Positions 8,618 to 16,972 of a stretch of DNA of 64,000 bases are shown in pieces; within the stretch, counting starts at the first letter, position 1; each line of letters begins with the position of its first letter. The DNA lies in NCBI RefSeq assembly GCF_022213955.1, contig NZ_JAKNTW010000032.1, positions 79,032 through 143,031 on the forward strand. Reading direction: 5' to 3'. Position numbers and translations under genes: made by a program. The notes below the pieces were generated by a model. The model made no database searches, had not been told where the DNA came from, and saw only the letters and a program-made list of their open reading frames with translations. Source of the stretch: Dolomitihabitans soli. Lineage in GTDB: Bacteria > Actinomycetota > Actinomycetes > Streptosporangiales > Streptosporangiaceae.

Positions 8618-9039
8618 AGTTCAGCGCTCCCCGGCATCGGTTGGAGGCGGTCGACGACGTACTTCCTGATCCGGAGGCCGTCGATCTCCCAGGTCTGGTA
8701 GGCGTCGAAGCCGAGCCAGAGGCTCCTGGCCGCCGGCGGGTTCCAGACGCGGGCCTGCCAGTTGACGACGACCTTGATCTCGGCGACGCCGTCCCGCCAC
8801 GCCCCGACCTCCACCGACGTCACCTGGTGCTGCTCGTCGAAGAAGCGGTTCGTCACGGTCTCGTACCACTTGCGGAAGTCGTCGTGCCCGCGGGAGGTGC
8901 CCTCGGGGAAGACCATGACCAGGTCGTCACCGGCGAGGTAGTTCCAGAGCTGCTCGATGTCCTCGTGCCGGTCGAGCGCCCGGTACCAGTTGGCCACCCA
9001 TTCCGCGACGGCCCCGTCGGAGGGGGTCGGTTGATTCAC
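8614..9039 (-). CDS. SnoaL-like / NTF2-fold protein
   Basis: The product is 141 residues from the GTG at 9039, which follows an AAAGGA ribosome binding site. It has the same fold as its neighbour: VANWYRALDRHEDIEQLWNYL at the start, then DDLVMVFPEGTSRGHDDFRKWY, and a closing strand DAYQTWEIDGLRIRKYVVDRL. Paralogous pairs of this family sometimes form heterodimers. The gene follows the ThDP enzyme gene by 5 nt. A much longer reading frame through this DNA is only a shadow of the ThDP enzyme gene. Confidence 0.76.
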   Translation of the reverse strand: MNQPTPSDGAVAEWVANWYRALDRHEDIEQLWNYLAGDDLVMVFPEGTSRGHDDFRKWYETVTNRFFDEQHQVTSVEVGAWRDGVAEIKVVVNWQARVWNPPAARSLWLGFDAYQTWEIDGLRIRKYVVDRLQPMPGSAEL

Positions 9040-9044
9040 GTCGA

Positions 9045-10661
9045 TCAGTCCTTTCTGACGTCCACCGCGACGTCCACCAGGAACGGCTCGTCGTCGGCGA
9101 GCATGCGCTTGACGGCCGGGCCCACGTCCTCGGGTGTGGCCACCCGTACGGCCTGGACACCCATGCCGCGGGCCAGTTCGGTGAACCCGATGGCCTGCCC
9201 GCTCAGGTCGAAGGAGGAGGGGAGGGGGTGCGGCGCGATGCCGCGCTCTCTCCAGTAGACGGCGATGTTCTCGTTGAGCAGCTGGTACCGGCCGTTGTTG
9301 CAGATCACGAACTTCGCGCCGATCCGCTGGTGGGCGGCGGTCCAGAGCGCCTGGAAGGTGTACATGCTGCCGCCGTCGCCGGTGAAGGCGATCACCACGT
9401 CGTCCGGCATCGCGAGCTTGATGCCGACCGCGCCGGGGATGCCGACCCCGAGCGAACCGCCCCGGGTGAGGAAGTAACGTCCGATCCCGCGCGGGGGGAA
9501 CTGGCGTACCAGCGCCGGGCTGGAGGTCAGCGCCTCGTCGAAGATGATCGGGTCGGGGACCTGCTCGGCGAGTTCGGCGAGGAACTGCTCGTAGACGCTG
9601 GTGCCCTGGGGCCGCGCGGCCGGAGCCGCCGTCACGAGGCGCTTCGCGGGCCCGTTCCGTCGTTCCAGTTCGGCGGCCAGGGCGGCGAGCGTGGCCTGCG
9701 GGTCCGCGACCAGGCCGAGATCGACCGGGTGGTTCTTGGCGATCTCGTAGGCGTTCAGGTCGATGTGCACCACCCGCGCGCCGGTCGCGAACGGCGAGTC
9801 CAGCAGCGGGAACACCTCGGGGAAGAGGTAGGTGCCCACCACGAGGACGGCGTCCGCGTTGCCCACGGCCGCCGCGCTGACCTCGCCGAACATGTGGCCG
9901 AGCGGCCCCCGGTGCAACGGGTGCCCGGCGTCGATGTTGACCACCGAGGTGTCGGCCAGCCACACTCCCGCGCCCAGCAGTTCCGCCACCTTGGCGAGTT
10001 CGGGCTGGGCGTCCGCCTCCGCCACGCCGTCGCCCGCCACGATGATCGGGTGCTGCGCGCCGGCCAGCAGGTCGGCGGCCCGGACGATCAGCTCGGGCAC
10101 CGGCACCGTGCGGGTCTGCGGGATCACGGTGGGCAGCACCGGCTCGGTGTTGATCGCGTCGAGCACGTCCAGCGGCAGGGACACGAAGACCGGTCCCATG
10201 GGCGGCGTCGAGGCGATCTTCACGGCCCGGCGGAGCACCCGCAGCACCGATCCGGGGTCGATGACGCGGGTGGCGAACTTGGTCACTGGGCGGGCCATGC
10301 CCACCAGGTCGGAGGCCATCTGGGCGTCGAAGGCGTCGTAGCGTACCCCCGCCTCACCGGCGATCACGACGAGCGGCGCGTGGCCGCGCATCGCCTGGTA
10401 CATCATGCCGATGCCGTTGCCGAGCCCGACGCCGGAGTGGAGTTGCACCAGGGTGGGCCGCCGGGTGGCGCGGGCGTAGCCGTCCGCCATCCCGACGACG
10501 GGGGCCTCGGCGAGGCCGAGCACGTAGCGGAACCCCTCGGCGGAGCTGATCGCGTCGAGGAGTCCCTGTTCCACCGTGCCCGGGTTCCCGAAGATCGTCG
10601 TCATCCCGTCGGCACGCAGCTGTTCGAGCAGCGCCGACGTGCCGGTGCGTGTGGCGGCCAT
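9045..10661 (-). CDS. Thiamine-diphosphate-dependent enzyme, benzoylformate decarboxylase-like
   Basis: The 538-residue protein has the three-domain layout of ThDP decarboxylases. The pyrimidine domain carries TIFGNPGTVE and the catalytic Glu52 in VLGLAEAPVVG. A central Rossmann-like domain follows. The pyrophosphate domain has the GDG motif at FTGDGGSMYTFQALWTAA, with ICNNGRYQ supplying the Mg-binding Asn. The pattern around GDGS and QALWTAA resembles benzoylformate decarboxylases rather than acetolactate synthases. The likely reaction is decarboxylation of a 2-oxo acid to an aldehyde, or a carboligation. It starts 2 nt from the stop of the upstream DJ-1 gene. Confidence 0.87.
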   Translation of the reverse strand: MAATRTGTSALLEQLRADGMTTIFGNPGTVEQGLLDAISSAEGFRYVLGLAEAPVVGMADGYARATRRPTLVQLHSGVGLGNGIGMMYQAMRGHAPLVVIAGEAGVRYDAFDAQMASDLVGMARPVTKFATRVIDPGSVLRVLRRAVKIASTPPMGPVFVSLPLDVLDAINTEPVLPTVIPQTRTVPVPELIVRAADLLAGAQHPIIVAGDGVAEADAQPELAKVAELLGAGVWLADTSVVNIDAGHPLHRGPLGHMFGEVSAAAVGNADAVLVVGTYLFPEVFPLLDSPFATGARVVHIDLNAYEIAKNHPVDLGLVADPQATLAALAAELERRNGPAKRLVTAAPAARPQGTSVYEQFLAELAEQVPDPIIFDEALTSSPALVRQFPPRGIGRYFLTRGGSLGVGIPGAVGIKLAMPDDVVIAFTGDGGSMYTFQALWTAAHQRIGAKFVICNNGRYQLLNENIAVYWRERGIAPHPLPSSFDLSGQAIGFTELARGMGVQAVRVATPEDVGPAVKRMLADDEPFLVDVAVDVRKD

Positions 10662-10663
10662 GG

Positions 10664-11488
10664 CTACCAGCCGTAGCGGCGCAGGCCGTGTTCCAGGGCC
10701 GCCACCATCTTCTCGCCGGTGGTGACGGAGTCCGGCGTGGACCGCCCGGTGACGAACGGGTAGTCGACGATCACCGAGATGGGGTGGCCGACGTTGCCGT
10801 GGTACCGGCCCTCGGGTCCCGTGGCGTCACGCAGGATGTACTCCAGCGGGTACGGCGGCGGCCCCATGTTGAAGTCCACCCCGACGAAGCCGGTGCCGTC
10901 CTTGTAGTCGTACTCCTTGCAGTGGCCGGTCACGTGTTTGCCCCAGATGATGCTCTTGCGGTCGTCCCAGTCGCGGGCGAACGCGAGGCAGGCGACGCCG
11001 TAGCACTCGGCTCCGACGAGCTTGTCCGCCGCCCGGAAGGCGAGGATCAGGGCGTGGATCCGCTCGTTGTTGGCGAGGTCCACGATGGGGCCGCTGCCGC
11101 CGACGATGAGCATCGCGTCGTAGTCGGCGATGGTGTGCTGGAGCTCGTCGAGCGCGCGGTGGTGCGCCTCCAGCTCCCGCAGGTAGTTCGGGGCGCTCAT
11201 GTAGGGCCGCTCGGGGAGCCAGGTGGACAGGTCGAGCGGTTTGGCCAGCCGGTCCGACTGGTCCACCTCGCGTACCAGCTTGGCCATGGCCTCGCTGGTG
11301 ACCGAGCGGCCGAGCGGCGGGTCGAAGAAGCCGGCGTCCATGCTCGGCGGCAGTGCCTGCGGCCGGCGGCCGGTGGGGGTCGCGATCACCGACTCGTAGC
11401 CTCGGTCGTCGAAAACGCCGAGCGGCCCGACGAGTTCCTCGCCCCAGTAGCCGTACTCGGAGAGGATGATGAGGATTTTCTTGGTCAC
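10664..11488 (-). CDS. DJ-1/PfpI family protein, Hsp31-like size
   Basis: The 274-residue protein has the larger DJ-1 layout. It starts KILIILSEYGYWGEELVGPL with a conserved acidic residue, and has the segment YDAMLIVGGSGPIVDLANNE before the nucleophile elbow. That elbow reads VGAECYGVACLAF, with Cys162 followed by Tyr instead of the usual Gly or His, and a second Cys at 167. The unusual elbow suggests a different activity from the other two DJ-1 proteins here. It precedes the ThDP enzyme gene by 2 nt. About 110 nt separate it from the next gene upstream, so an internal promoter is possible. Confidence 0.85.
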   Translation of the reverse strand: MTKKILIILSEYGYWGEELVGPLGVFDDRGYESVIATPTGRRPQALPPSMDAGFFDPPLGRSVTSEAMAKLVREVDQSDRLAKPLDLSTWLPERPYMSAPNYLRELEAHHRALDELQHTIADYDAMLIVGGSGPIVDLANNERIHALILAFRAADKLVGAECYGVACLAFARDWDDRKSIIWGKHVTGHCKEYDYKDGTGFVGVDFNMGPPPYPLEYILRDATGPEGRYHGNVGHPISVIVDYPFVTGRSTPDSVTTGEKMVAALEHGLRRYGW

Positions 11489-11598
11489 GTTGGACTCCCT
11501 GCGTATCGATGGCCGGTCGGAGAACGGCCTTTGGGCAGGACACTTCCGGCGGTGACCGGACGTGCCGGTGCCGCCAGAAGTGTGGTGCGGGGGGTGAG

Positions 11599-11937
11599 TT
11601 ACGCCTGCGAGACCAGGACCGCGGTCTGCCGCCAGATCAGGCCGTTCCGCAGGATCCAGGTGCCCACGTCGTTGTGGACCTCGTCGCCGATCCGGATCGT
11701 CGCGTAGTAGAGGATGATGTCCTCGGTGCTCTCCGCGACCATGATCTCTTCGATCTTCGGTTCCATCTTGAGGTACTCGGCGAAGAATTCCCTGATCTCG
11801 ATCTTGCCGCGGGCGGTCGCGCCGGGGCGCATGACGACCGCGTCTTCCTGGTAGTTCCTAATCATCGCGTCGAGGTCGTGGGCCTTGAGTTGGCCGATCT
11901 GCTTGTCGAGCAGTGCCGGAAGTTGAATAGCGGACAT
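11599..11937 (-). CDS. SnoaL-like / NTF2-fold protein
   Basis: The product is 112 residues from the ATG at 11937. I preferred this start over one four codons earlier because the sequence GGGGAGAG lies just before it as a ribosome binding site. The pattern IGQLKAHDLDAMIRNYQEDAVVMRPGATARGKIEIREFFAEYL is typical of the NTF2-like superfamily with a self-contained dimeric barrel. No catalytic residue can be assigned. It is the third member of this fold in the cluster. Confidence 0.75.
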   Translation of the reverse strand: MSAIQLPALLDKQIGQLKAHDLDAMIRNYQEDAVVMRPGATARGKIEIREFFAEYLKMEPKIEEIMVAESTEDIILYYATIRIGDEVHNDVGTWILRNGLIWRQTAVLVSQA

Positions 11938-12059
11938 TTCTCTCCCCATGCGTGTCGTCGATGACCCCGCTTCGCGCCGGATCGCGCTTCCTCACGGAAA
12001 CCGATAGGGGGTGGGCTGTCCAGAAATGGGGTAATACTTGCCGAGGTTCATGACAACAC

Positions 12060-13199
12060 TCATGCGGGTTGGTGGACGGGGGACCGCGCCTCCGTGCCGA
12101 GCGCGAGCACGAGAATCACCACGATGAGGCCGAGTTGCAGGGCCGCGGAGAACCCGCCCACCGGGATCGTGGCCAGGATGAGTGCTGCGGTGATCGTGCG
12201 CAGCGCCTTGCCCGGCAGGCCCAGGAGCGTCCGGAACGCCACCGATCCGAGGAGGAACAGCGCCACCCCGCCGGCCAGCGCGAGCTGCGCGCCGAGGGAC
12301 ATCGGGTCGCCGGGGTGCGCGACGGCCTTCTTCACGCCGGCCGACAGGATGATGATCCCGAGCAGGATCGGGACATGTGCGTAGAAGAAGCCGAAGAGCA
12401 CCATGCGCGTGCGTCGTACCTGGTCGGTGGCCTGGATCAGGGCGATCTCGGCCCGTTCGAGGTCGGCGTGGAAGTAGGCCCACCACAGGCTGGCGCTGAG
12501 CGTCAGCCCGATGAGCGCGGTGCCGATGGTCGGCGCGCTGAGCGGCCCGCCCGCGCTCTCGATGCCGACGGCGATGGCGACGACCGACTCGCCGAGGGCG
12601 ATGATGACCACCAGCCCGTGCCGCTCCGCCACATGTCCCGGATGTAACGGGAATCCCTTCTGCCCCGTGAGGTACGGCGAAGCCCACATGACGACGAGGG
12701 CGGCGATCCACAAGGCGTACTTGAGGCCGTCCGTAACCCCGGCGGCGATCAGGATCAGCACCGCGCCGGTGAGGTTCGTGCTGAACATCCGCAGGAAGCG
12801 CCGGGTCGACTGCAGGTAGAGCAGTCCGTGGACGATCACGACGCCGAGCAGTCCGAGCGCGAACACCGTGCCGTTCTCGGCGAAGGCCGTGGGCACGGCC
12901 AGAGCGATGATCAGCCAGCCCGCCATCGCGAGCATCATGAAGAACCGCCGGGTGATCCGGCGCGGGGGGACGGCGTTGGTCACCCAGGCGTAGCTGGCGA
13001 ACATCCACCAGATCACGCCGAACATCAGAAGCACTTGAGGGAGGCTGCCGAAGTCTCCCGCGAGCCGGACCGTGAGCTGGGTGGCCGTGAAAACGAACAC
13101 CAAGTCGAAGAAGAGTTCCAGCGTGGATACCCGGAGTTCCTCGTGGTCGGGAACGGGTTCGACCTGTTCGGCGAACCATCGGGGGAATGGGAGGTTCAT
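12060..13199 (-). CDS. Low temperature requirement protein A (LtrA) family membrane protein
   Basis: The product is about 379 residues from the ATG at 13199. A TTG at 13235 in the same frame is an alternative start, and neither has a clear ribosome binding site. The family signature STLELFFDLVFVF lies near the N-terminus, and AERHGLVVIIALGESVV in the middle carries charged residues inside predicted helices. About ten hydrophobic segments are visible. LtrA proteins are poorly understood and were first linked to growth at low temperature in Listeria. The gene is the first of the minus-strand series and is divergent from the plus-strand operon at 13394. Confidence 0.88.
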   Translation of the reverse strand: MNLPFPRWFAEQVEPVPDHEELRVSTLELFFDLVFVFTATQLTVRLAGDFGSLPQVLLMFGVIWWMFASYAWVTNAVPPRRITRRFFMMLAMAGWLIIALAVPTAFAENGTVFALGLLGVVIVHGLLYLQSTRRFLRMFSTNLTGAVLILIAAGVTDGLKYALWIAALVVMWASPYLTGQKGFPLHPGHVAERHGLVVIIALGESVVAIAVGIESAGGPLSAPTIGTALIGLTLSASLWWAYFHADLERAEIALIQATDQVRRTRMVLFGFFYAHVPILLGIIILSAGVKKAVAHPGDPMSLGAQLALAGGVALFLLGSVAFRTLLGLPGKALRTITAALILATIPVGGFSAALQLGLIVVILVLALGTEARSPVHQPA

Positions 13200-13250
13200 G
13201 GGTTGATTCTGGTACCGGTCTTCAAGTCCGGCCAATGGCGTAGGGCGTAA

Positions 13251-13279
13251 TTCTTAGCAGTATTCCGCTGATGTCACAA
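13251..13279 (-). promoter_or_regulatory. Possible housekeeping-type promoter for the ltrA-led series
   Basis: On the minus strand TTGTGA is followed after 17 nt by TAAGAA. The start of transcription would fall near 13244, only a few bases before the alternative TTG start of the LtrA gene. Both hexamers match the consensus only in part. Confidence 0.3.
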
Positions 13280-13318
13280 AGTCGCGCCGTCTAGATAATC
13301 AAGTGAGCCTGCCTCATC

Positions 13319-13344
13319 GTTTCGCCATTGCCGCCCTCGGGGAC
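13319..13344 (+). promoter_or_regulatory. Possible sigma-B-type promoter ahead of the plus-strand operon
   Basis: GTTT and GGGGAC are separated by 16 nt, about 50 nt before the DJ-1 start at 13394. This resembles the actinomycete sigma-B-type pattern (GTTT, 14-16 nt, GGGTA) except for one base in the -10 element. It is worth noting only because a partner-switch module lies in the adjacent divergent series. Confidence 0.28.
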
Positions 13345-13393
13345 GGCGGCCATCGTGATGGCGAAATGCCCGGAAAGAGAAGGGTGACGCATC

Positions 13394-14137
13394 ATGGCGA
13401 ACGTACTGATTCTGATGACCAAAGCAAAGACTCTCGGCTTGCTCGACGGCAGACAGCACGCTTCCGGGTTCTGGGCCGAAGAGTTCGTCGTCCCGTACGA
13501 GCGCCTCGTCGCCGAGGGCCACGACGTCGACATCGCCACCATCGGCGGCGAGCAGCCGACGCCCGACCAGGGCAGCCTGACCCCCTTCGTGGTCGGCCTG
13601 ACCAGGCCGAAGGGCTCGCCCGACCACGACGAGGCCAACGTCGAGCACTACAACCAGGTCATCGGGTCGCTGAGCCCCCTCAAGGAGCCGATGAACGTCG
13701 CCGCCCTGACCAAGGAGAAGCTCGCCGGATACGCCGGTGTTTACATCTCCGGCGGTCACGGGGCGATGGAGGACATGCCGCACGACGCCGGCATGACCCG
13801 CGTGGTCCGCTGGATCGTCGAACTCGGCAAGCCGCTGGCCGTCGTGTGCCACGGCCAGTCGGCGCTCCTCCCGCTGCGCGACTCCGAGGGCCACTGGCCC
13901 TTCGAGGGGTATCGAATGACCGCCTTCTCACACGATGAGGAACTGGTCACTGATATGTCGGGACTGCTCCCCTTCGTCCTGCAGGTCGAGCTGGAACGGC
14001 TCGGCGCCCGCTACGAGAAGGCGGAGGTGATCTGGGACTCCCACGTGGTCGAGGACCGCAACCTGATCACCGGCCAGAACCCGTACTCGTCCACCGCGCT
14101 GGCCGAGACCTTCGTGAAGCGCCTGGCCGCGAAGTGA
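13394..14137 (+). CDS. DJ-1/PfpI family protein, Hsp31/glyoxalase III-like
   Basis: The 247-residue protein begins NVLILMTKAKTLGLLDGR. It has the conserved acidic residue in SGFWAEEFVVPY (Glu29/30), the segment AGVYISGGHGAMEDMP, and the nucleophile elbow AVVCHGQSALL with Cys152-His153. This arrangement, with Glu, Cys and His, is that of Hsp31-type proteins, several of which act as cofactor-free glyoxalase III. A good ribosome binding site (AGAAGGG) precedes the ATG. It heads an eight-gene series and its stop overlaps the next start as GTGA. Confidence 0.9.
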   Translation: MANVLILMTKAKTLGLLDGRQHASGFWAEEFVVPYERLVAEGHDVDIATIGGEQPTPDQGSLTPFVVGLTRPKGSPDHDEANVEHYNQVIGSLSPLKEPMNVAALTKEKLAGYAGVYISGGHGAMEDMPHDAGMTRVVRWIVELGKPLAVVCHGQSALLPLRDSEGHWPFEGYRMTAFSHDEELVTDMSGLLPFVLQVELERLGARYEKAEVIWDSHVVEDRNLITGQNPYSSTALAETFVKRLAAK

Positions 14138-14601
14138 GTCACATGCAGATCTCCCTGATGGTCAACGGGGTGTCGGTCGAGACGACCGTGCTCCCGCATG
14201 TGCTGCTCGTGGACATGCTCCGCGACACCTGCGGCCTGACCGGCGCGAAGGTCGGCTGCGGCACCGGCCAGTGCGGCACCTGCGTCGTACAGCTGGGCGA
14301 CCGGTCGGTGAAGGGGTGCCAGGTGCTGGCCGTACAGGCCGACGGGGCCGAGGTGACCACGGTCGAGGGCGTGGCGAACGGCGAACTGACCCCGCTGCAG
14401 CAGGCGCTGTGGGAGGAGCACGGGGTGCAGTGCGGGTTCTGCACCCCCGGCATGGTCATGGCGCTGACCGACCTCCTGGAACACGAGCCCGCGCCCGACG
14501 AGCAGGCGATCCGTGCGGGGATCGCCGGAAACATGTGCAGGTGTACCGGATACGGCGGCGTGCTGCGCGCCGTACGGAAAGTCGTGGGGGGCAAGCCATG
14601 A
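14134..14601 (+). CDS. Molybdenum hydroxylase small subunit, (2Fe-2S)-binding
   Basis: The 155-residue protein carries two iron-sulfur modules. The N-terminal plant-type ferredoxin domain has the cysteines of CGTGQCGTC (about residues 46-54) and a further Cys near 66. The C-terminal helical domain has VQCGFCTPGMVM and GNMCRCTGYGG. This is the electron-transfer subunit of xanthine dehydrogenase, CO-dehydrogenase-like or aldehyde-oxidising enzymes. The start is GTG at 14134, or ATG three codons later. The 3' end overlaps the large-subunit start as ATGA, giving the order small, large, FAD subunit. Confidence 0.94.
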   Translation: MSHMQISLMVNGVSVETTVLPHVLLVDMLRDTCGLTGAKVGCGTGQCGTCVVQLGDRSVKGCQVLAVQADGAEVTTVEGVANGELTPLQQALWEEHGVQCGFCTPGMVMALTDLLEHEPAPDEQAIRAGIAGNMCRCTGYGGVLRAVRKVVGGKP

Positions 14602-16970
14602 CCGCTTTCGGTGCGGACCTGAAGGACCGCGAGGTTCCCGGGATGCTGCGGGGCGCGACGGCGTTCACCGCGGACATCAGCCTGCCGCGCATGCTGCACC
14701 TGGCGTTCGTGCGCAGCGAGCACGGCCACGCGCGGATCGACTCGATCGACACCGCGCAGGCGGCGGCGATGCCCGGCGTGGTCACCGTCGTCACCCAGGA
14801 GGACCTGGCCGGCGCGCTCATGCCGATGCCGTGCATCTGGATCCCCGGCGGCGTGGAGAGCCACTTCCCCCCGCACCCGTACGGCGTGCCGGGGGCGGGA
14901 ACGGTCCTGGCCGACGGCGTCGTGCGGTTCATCGGGGAACCGGTCGCCGCCGTGGTCGCCGAGACCGTCGAGCAGGCGGACGAAGCGGCTCGGGCGGTGG
15001 TCGTCGGCTACACGCCGCTGCCCGCCGTCACCGAGCCGCAGGCGGCGCTCGCCGACGGGGCGCCGCAGCTCCACGAGGCGGTGCCGAACAACCTCAACGC
15101 CCTGTGGACCTGCGGGAACGCCGAGGCGGCCGACGCGGCCATCGCCGCGGCCGAGGTCGTCGTCGAACTCGACCTCTACAACCAGCGGACGATCAACAAC
15201 CCGATGGAGCCGAGGGCCGCCATCGGCGACTACGACCCGATCACCGAGGAGTACACCCTCTACGCCACCACCCAGTCGCCGCACAACCACCGGTTCCTGC
15301 TGTCGGCGCTGGTCCTCGGCATCCCGTTCAACAAGCTCCGGGTCATCGCGCCGCCCATCGGCGGCAGCTTCGGCACCAAGGGCTACCTCTATCCCGACAT
15401 GCCGCTGGTCCTGCACCTCGCGCACAAGCTCGGCCGTCCGGTGCGGTGGGCCGACACCCGCGAGGGCCTGATGCGCTCGACCGTCCAGGGCCGTGACCAC
15501 CGGCAGCACATCACCCTGGCCGGCACCCGCGACGGGCGGATCACCGGACTGCGCTGCACCAGCTACGCCAACCTCGGGGCCTATCCCTCCACCATCGGTC
15601 CCGGCGTCGCCACCGCGCTGATGGGCCGGAGCATCACCGGGCCCTACGAGATCGCGAGCGCCTTCTGCGAGGTCCACGCGGTGTTCACCAACACGGTGCC
15701 GCTGGGCGCCCAGCGCGGCTCCGGCCGCGCCGAGGCGACCATGATCACCGAACGGGTGATCGACCTGTACGCCAGGGAGATCGGCGCCGACCCGGCCGAC
15801 GTCCGGCTCCGGAACATGGTCCCGCCGGACCGGTTCCCCTACGACAACGGCCTCGGCTGGACCTACGACTCCGGCGACTACCCGGCCGCGCTCCGCCGCG
15901 CCCTCGAACTCGCCGGCTATCACAAGGCCGAGGTGCTGCGGCGCGAGGCGCGGGAGCGGGGCAAACTGCTCGGCATCGGCGTCGGCTCGTTCGTGGCGAT
16001 CTGCGGCGTCGGCCCCTCGACGCGGATGCAGGCCGAGGGCATGCTCGGCGGCACCTGGGAGAGCGCCAACATCCGGGTCCACCCCAACGGCGAGGTGGCC
16101 GTCACCATCGGATCGACCTCCACCGGCCAGAGCCACACCACCACCTTCGCCCAGATCGCCGCCGACGAACTCGGCATCGATCCGGCCGCCATCGTGGTGA
16201 CCCAGGCCGACACCCGGAAGGCCCCGTACGGCCAGGGCACCTACGGCAGCCGCTCCTACAGCGTCGGCGGCCCCGCCGTGGCGATCGCCGCCAGACAGGT
16301 GATCGCCAAGATGCGGACCGCCGCCGCGCACTTCATGGGCGTGTCGGAGGACCTGATCGAGTACGCCGACGGCACCTTCACCGTGCAGGGCAAGGAGGAC
16401 GCCGCCAAGTCGTTCCAGGACATGGCGATGGCCCTGTGGTACGGCTGGAGCCTGCCCCCCGGCATGGAACCGACGGTCGACGTGACGACCTTCTTCGACC
16501 CGCCGGACTTCAACTACCCGTTCGGCTCGCACGTGGCCGTCGTCGAGATCGACGAGAACACCGGCCAGGTGGAGGTCGTCGACTACGCCGCCGTCCACGA
16601 CGTCGGCCCCGTCGGGAACCCGATGGTGGTGACCGGCCAGTTCGAGGGCAGCATCGTGCACGGCCTCGGCCAGGCGCTGATGGAGCAGGCCAGATACGAC
16701 GCGACGGGCGCCCTGCTCAGCGCGGACCTGACCACCTACGCCATGCCGCGCGCGCACGACCTGCCCCCGCTCGAACTGGACCGGACGGTCACGCCCTCGC
16801 CGCACAACCCGCTCGGCGTCAAGGGCGCGGGCGAGATCGCGACCGTGCCGGTGACCGCCGCCGTCGCCAACGCGGTCTGCGACGCGCTGCGCGAGCTGGG
16901 AGTCCGGCACATCGACATGCCGTTCACCCCGGAGAAGATCTGGCGTGCCATCAACGAGGCCAAGGGGTGA
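14598..16970 (+). CDS. Molybdenum hydroxylase large subunit (xanthine dehydrogenase family)
   Basis: The 790-residue catalytic subunit starts at the ATG overlapping the small-subunit stop. It has the molybdopterin motifs IGGSFGTKG near residue 255, the substrate-pocket region PLGAQRGSGRAEAT near 370, and the terminal GVKGAGEIATVP whose Glu is the catalytic base. The active-site loop lacks the AYRCSFR motif of form I CO dehydrogenase, so this is not a CO oxidase by that criterion. The enzyme most likely hydroxylates an aldehyde or N-heterocycle. The setting, with an aldehyde dehydrogenase next door, favours an aldehyde. Confidence 0.93.
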   Translation: MTAFGADLKDREVPGMLRGATAFTADISLPRMLHLAFVRSEHGHARIDSIDTAQAAAMPGVVTVVTQEDLAGALMPMPCIWIPGGVESHFPPHPYGVPGAGTVLADGVVRFIGEPVAAVVAETVEQADEAARAVVVGYTPLPAVTEPQAALADGAPQLHEAVPNNLNALWTCGNAEAADAAIAAAEVVVELDLYNQRTINNPMEPRAAIGDYDPITEEYTLYATTQSPHNHRFLLSALVLGIPFNKLRVIAPPIGGSFGTKGYLYPDMPLVLHLAHKLGRPVRWADTREGLMRSTVQGRDHRQHITLAGTRDGRITGLRCTSYANLGAYPSTIGPGVATALMGRSITGPYEIASAFCEVHAVFTNTVPLGAQRGSGRAEATMITERVIDLYAREIGADPADVRLRNMVPPDRFPYDNGLGWTYDSGDYPAALRRALELAGYHKAEVLRREARERGKLLGIGVGSFVAICGVGPSTRMQAEGMLGGTWESANIRVHPNGEVAVTIGSTSTGQSHTTTFAQIAADELGIDPAAIVVTQADTRKAPYGQGTYGSRSYSVGGPAVAIAARQVIAKMRTAAAHFMGVSEDLIEYADGTFTVQGKEDAAKSFQDMAMALWYGWSLPPGMEPTVDVTTFFDPPDFNYPFGSHVAVVEIDENTGQVEVVDYAAVHDVGPVGNPMVVTGQFEGSIVHGLGQALMEQARYDATGALLSADLTTYAMPRAHDLPPLELDRTVTPSPHNPLGVKGAGEIATVPVTAAVANAVCDALRELGVRHIDMPFTPEKIWRAINEAKG

Positions 16971-16972
16971 CC

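Noticed and set aside
14139..16910. A 923-codon minus-strand open frame
   Set aside because: It mirrors the molybdenum hydroxylase genes, shows no motifs, and is dominated by Gly, Val, Arg and His. It is a shadow.
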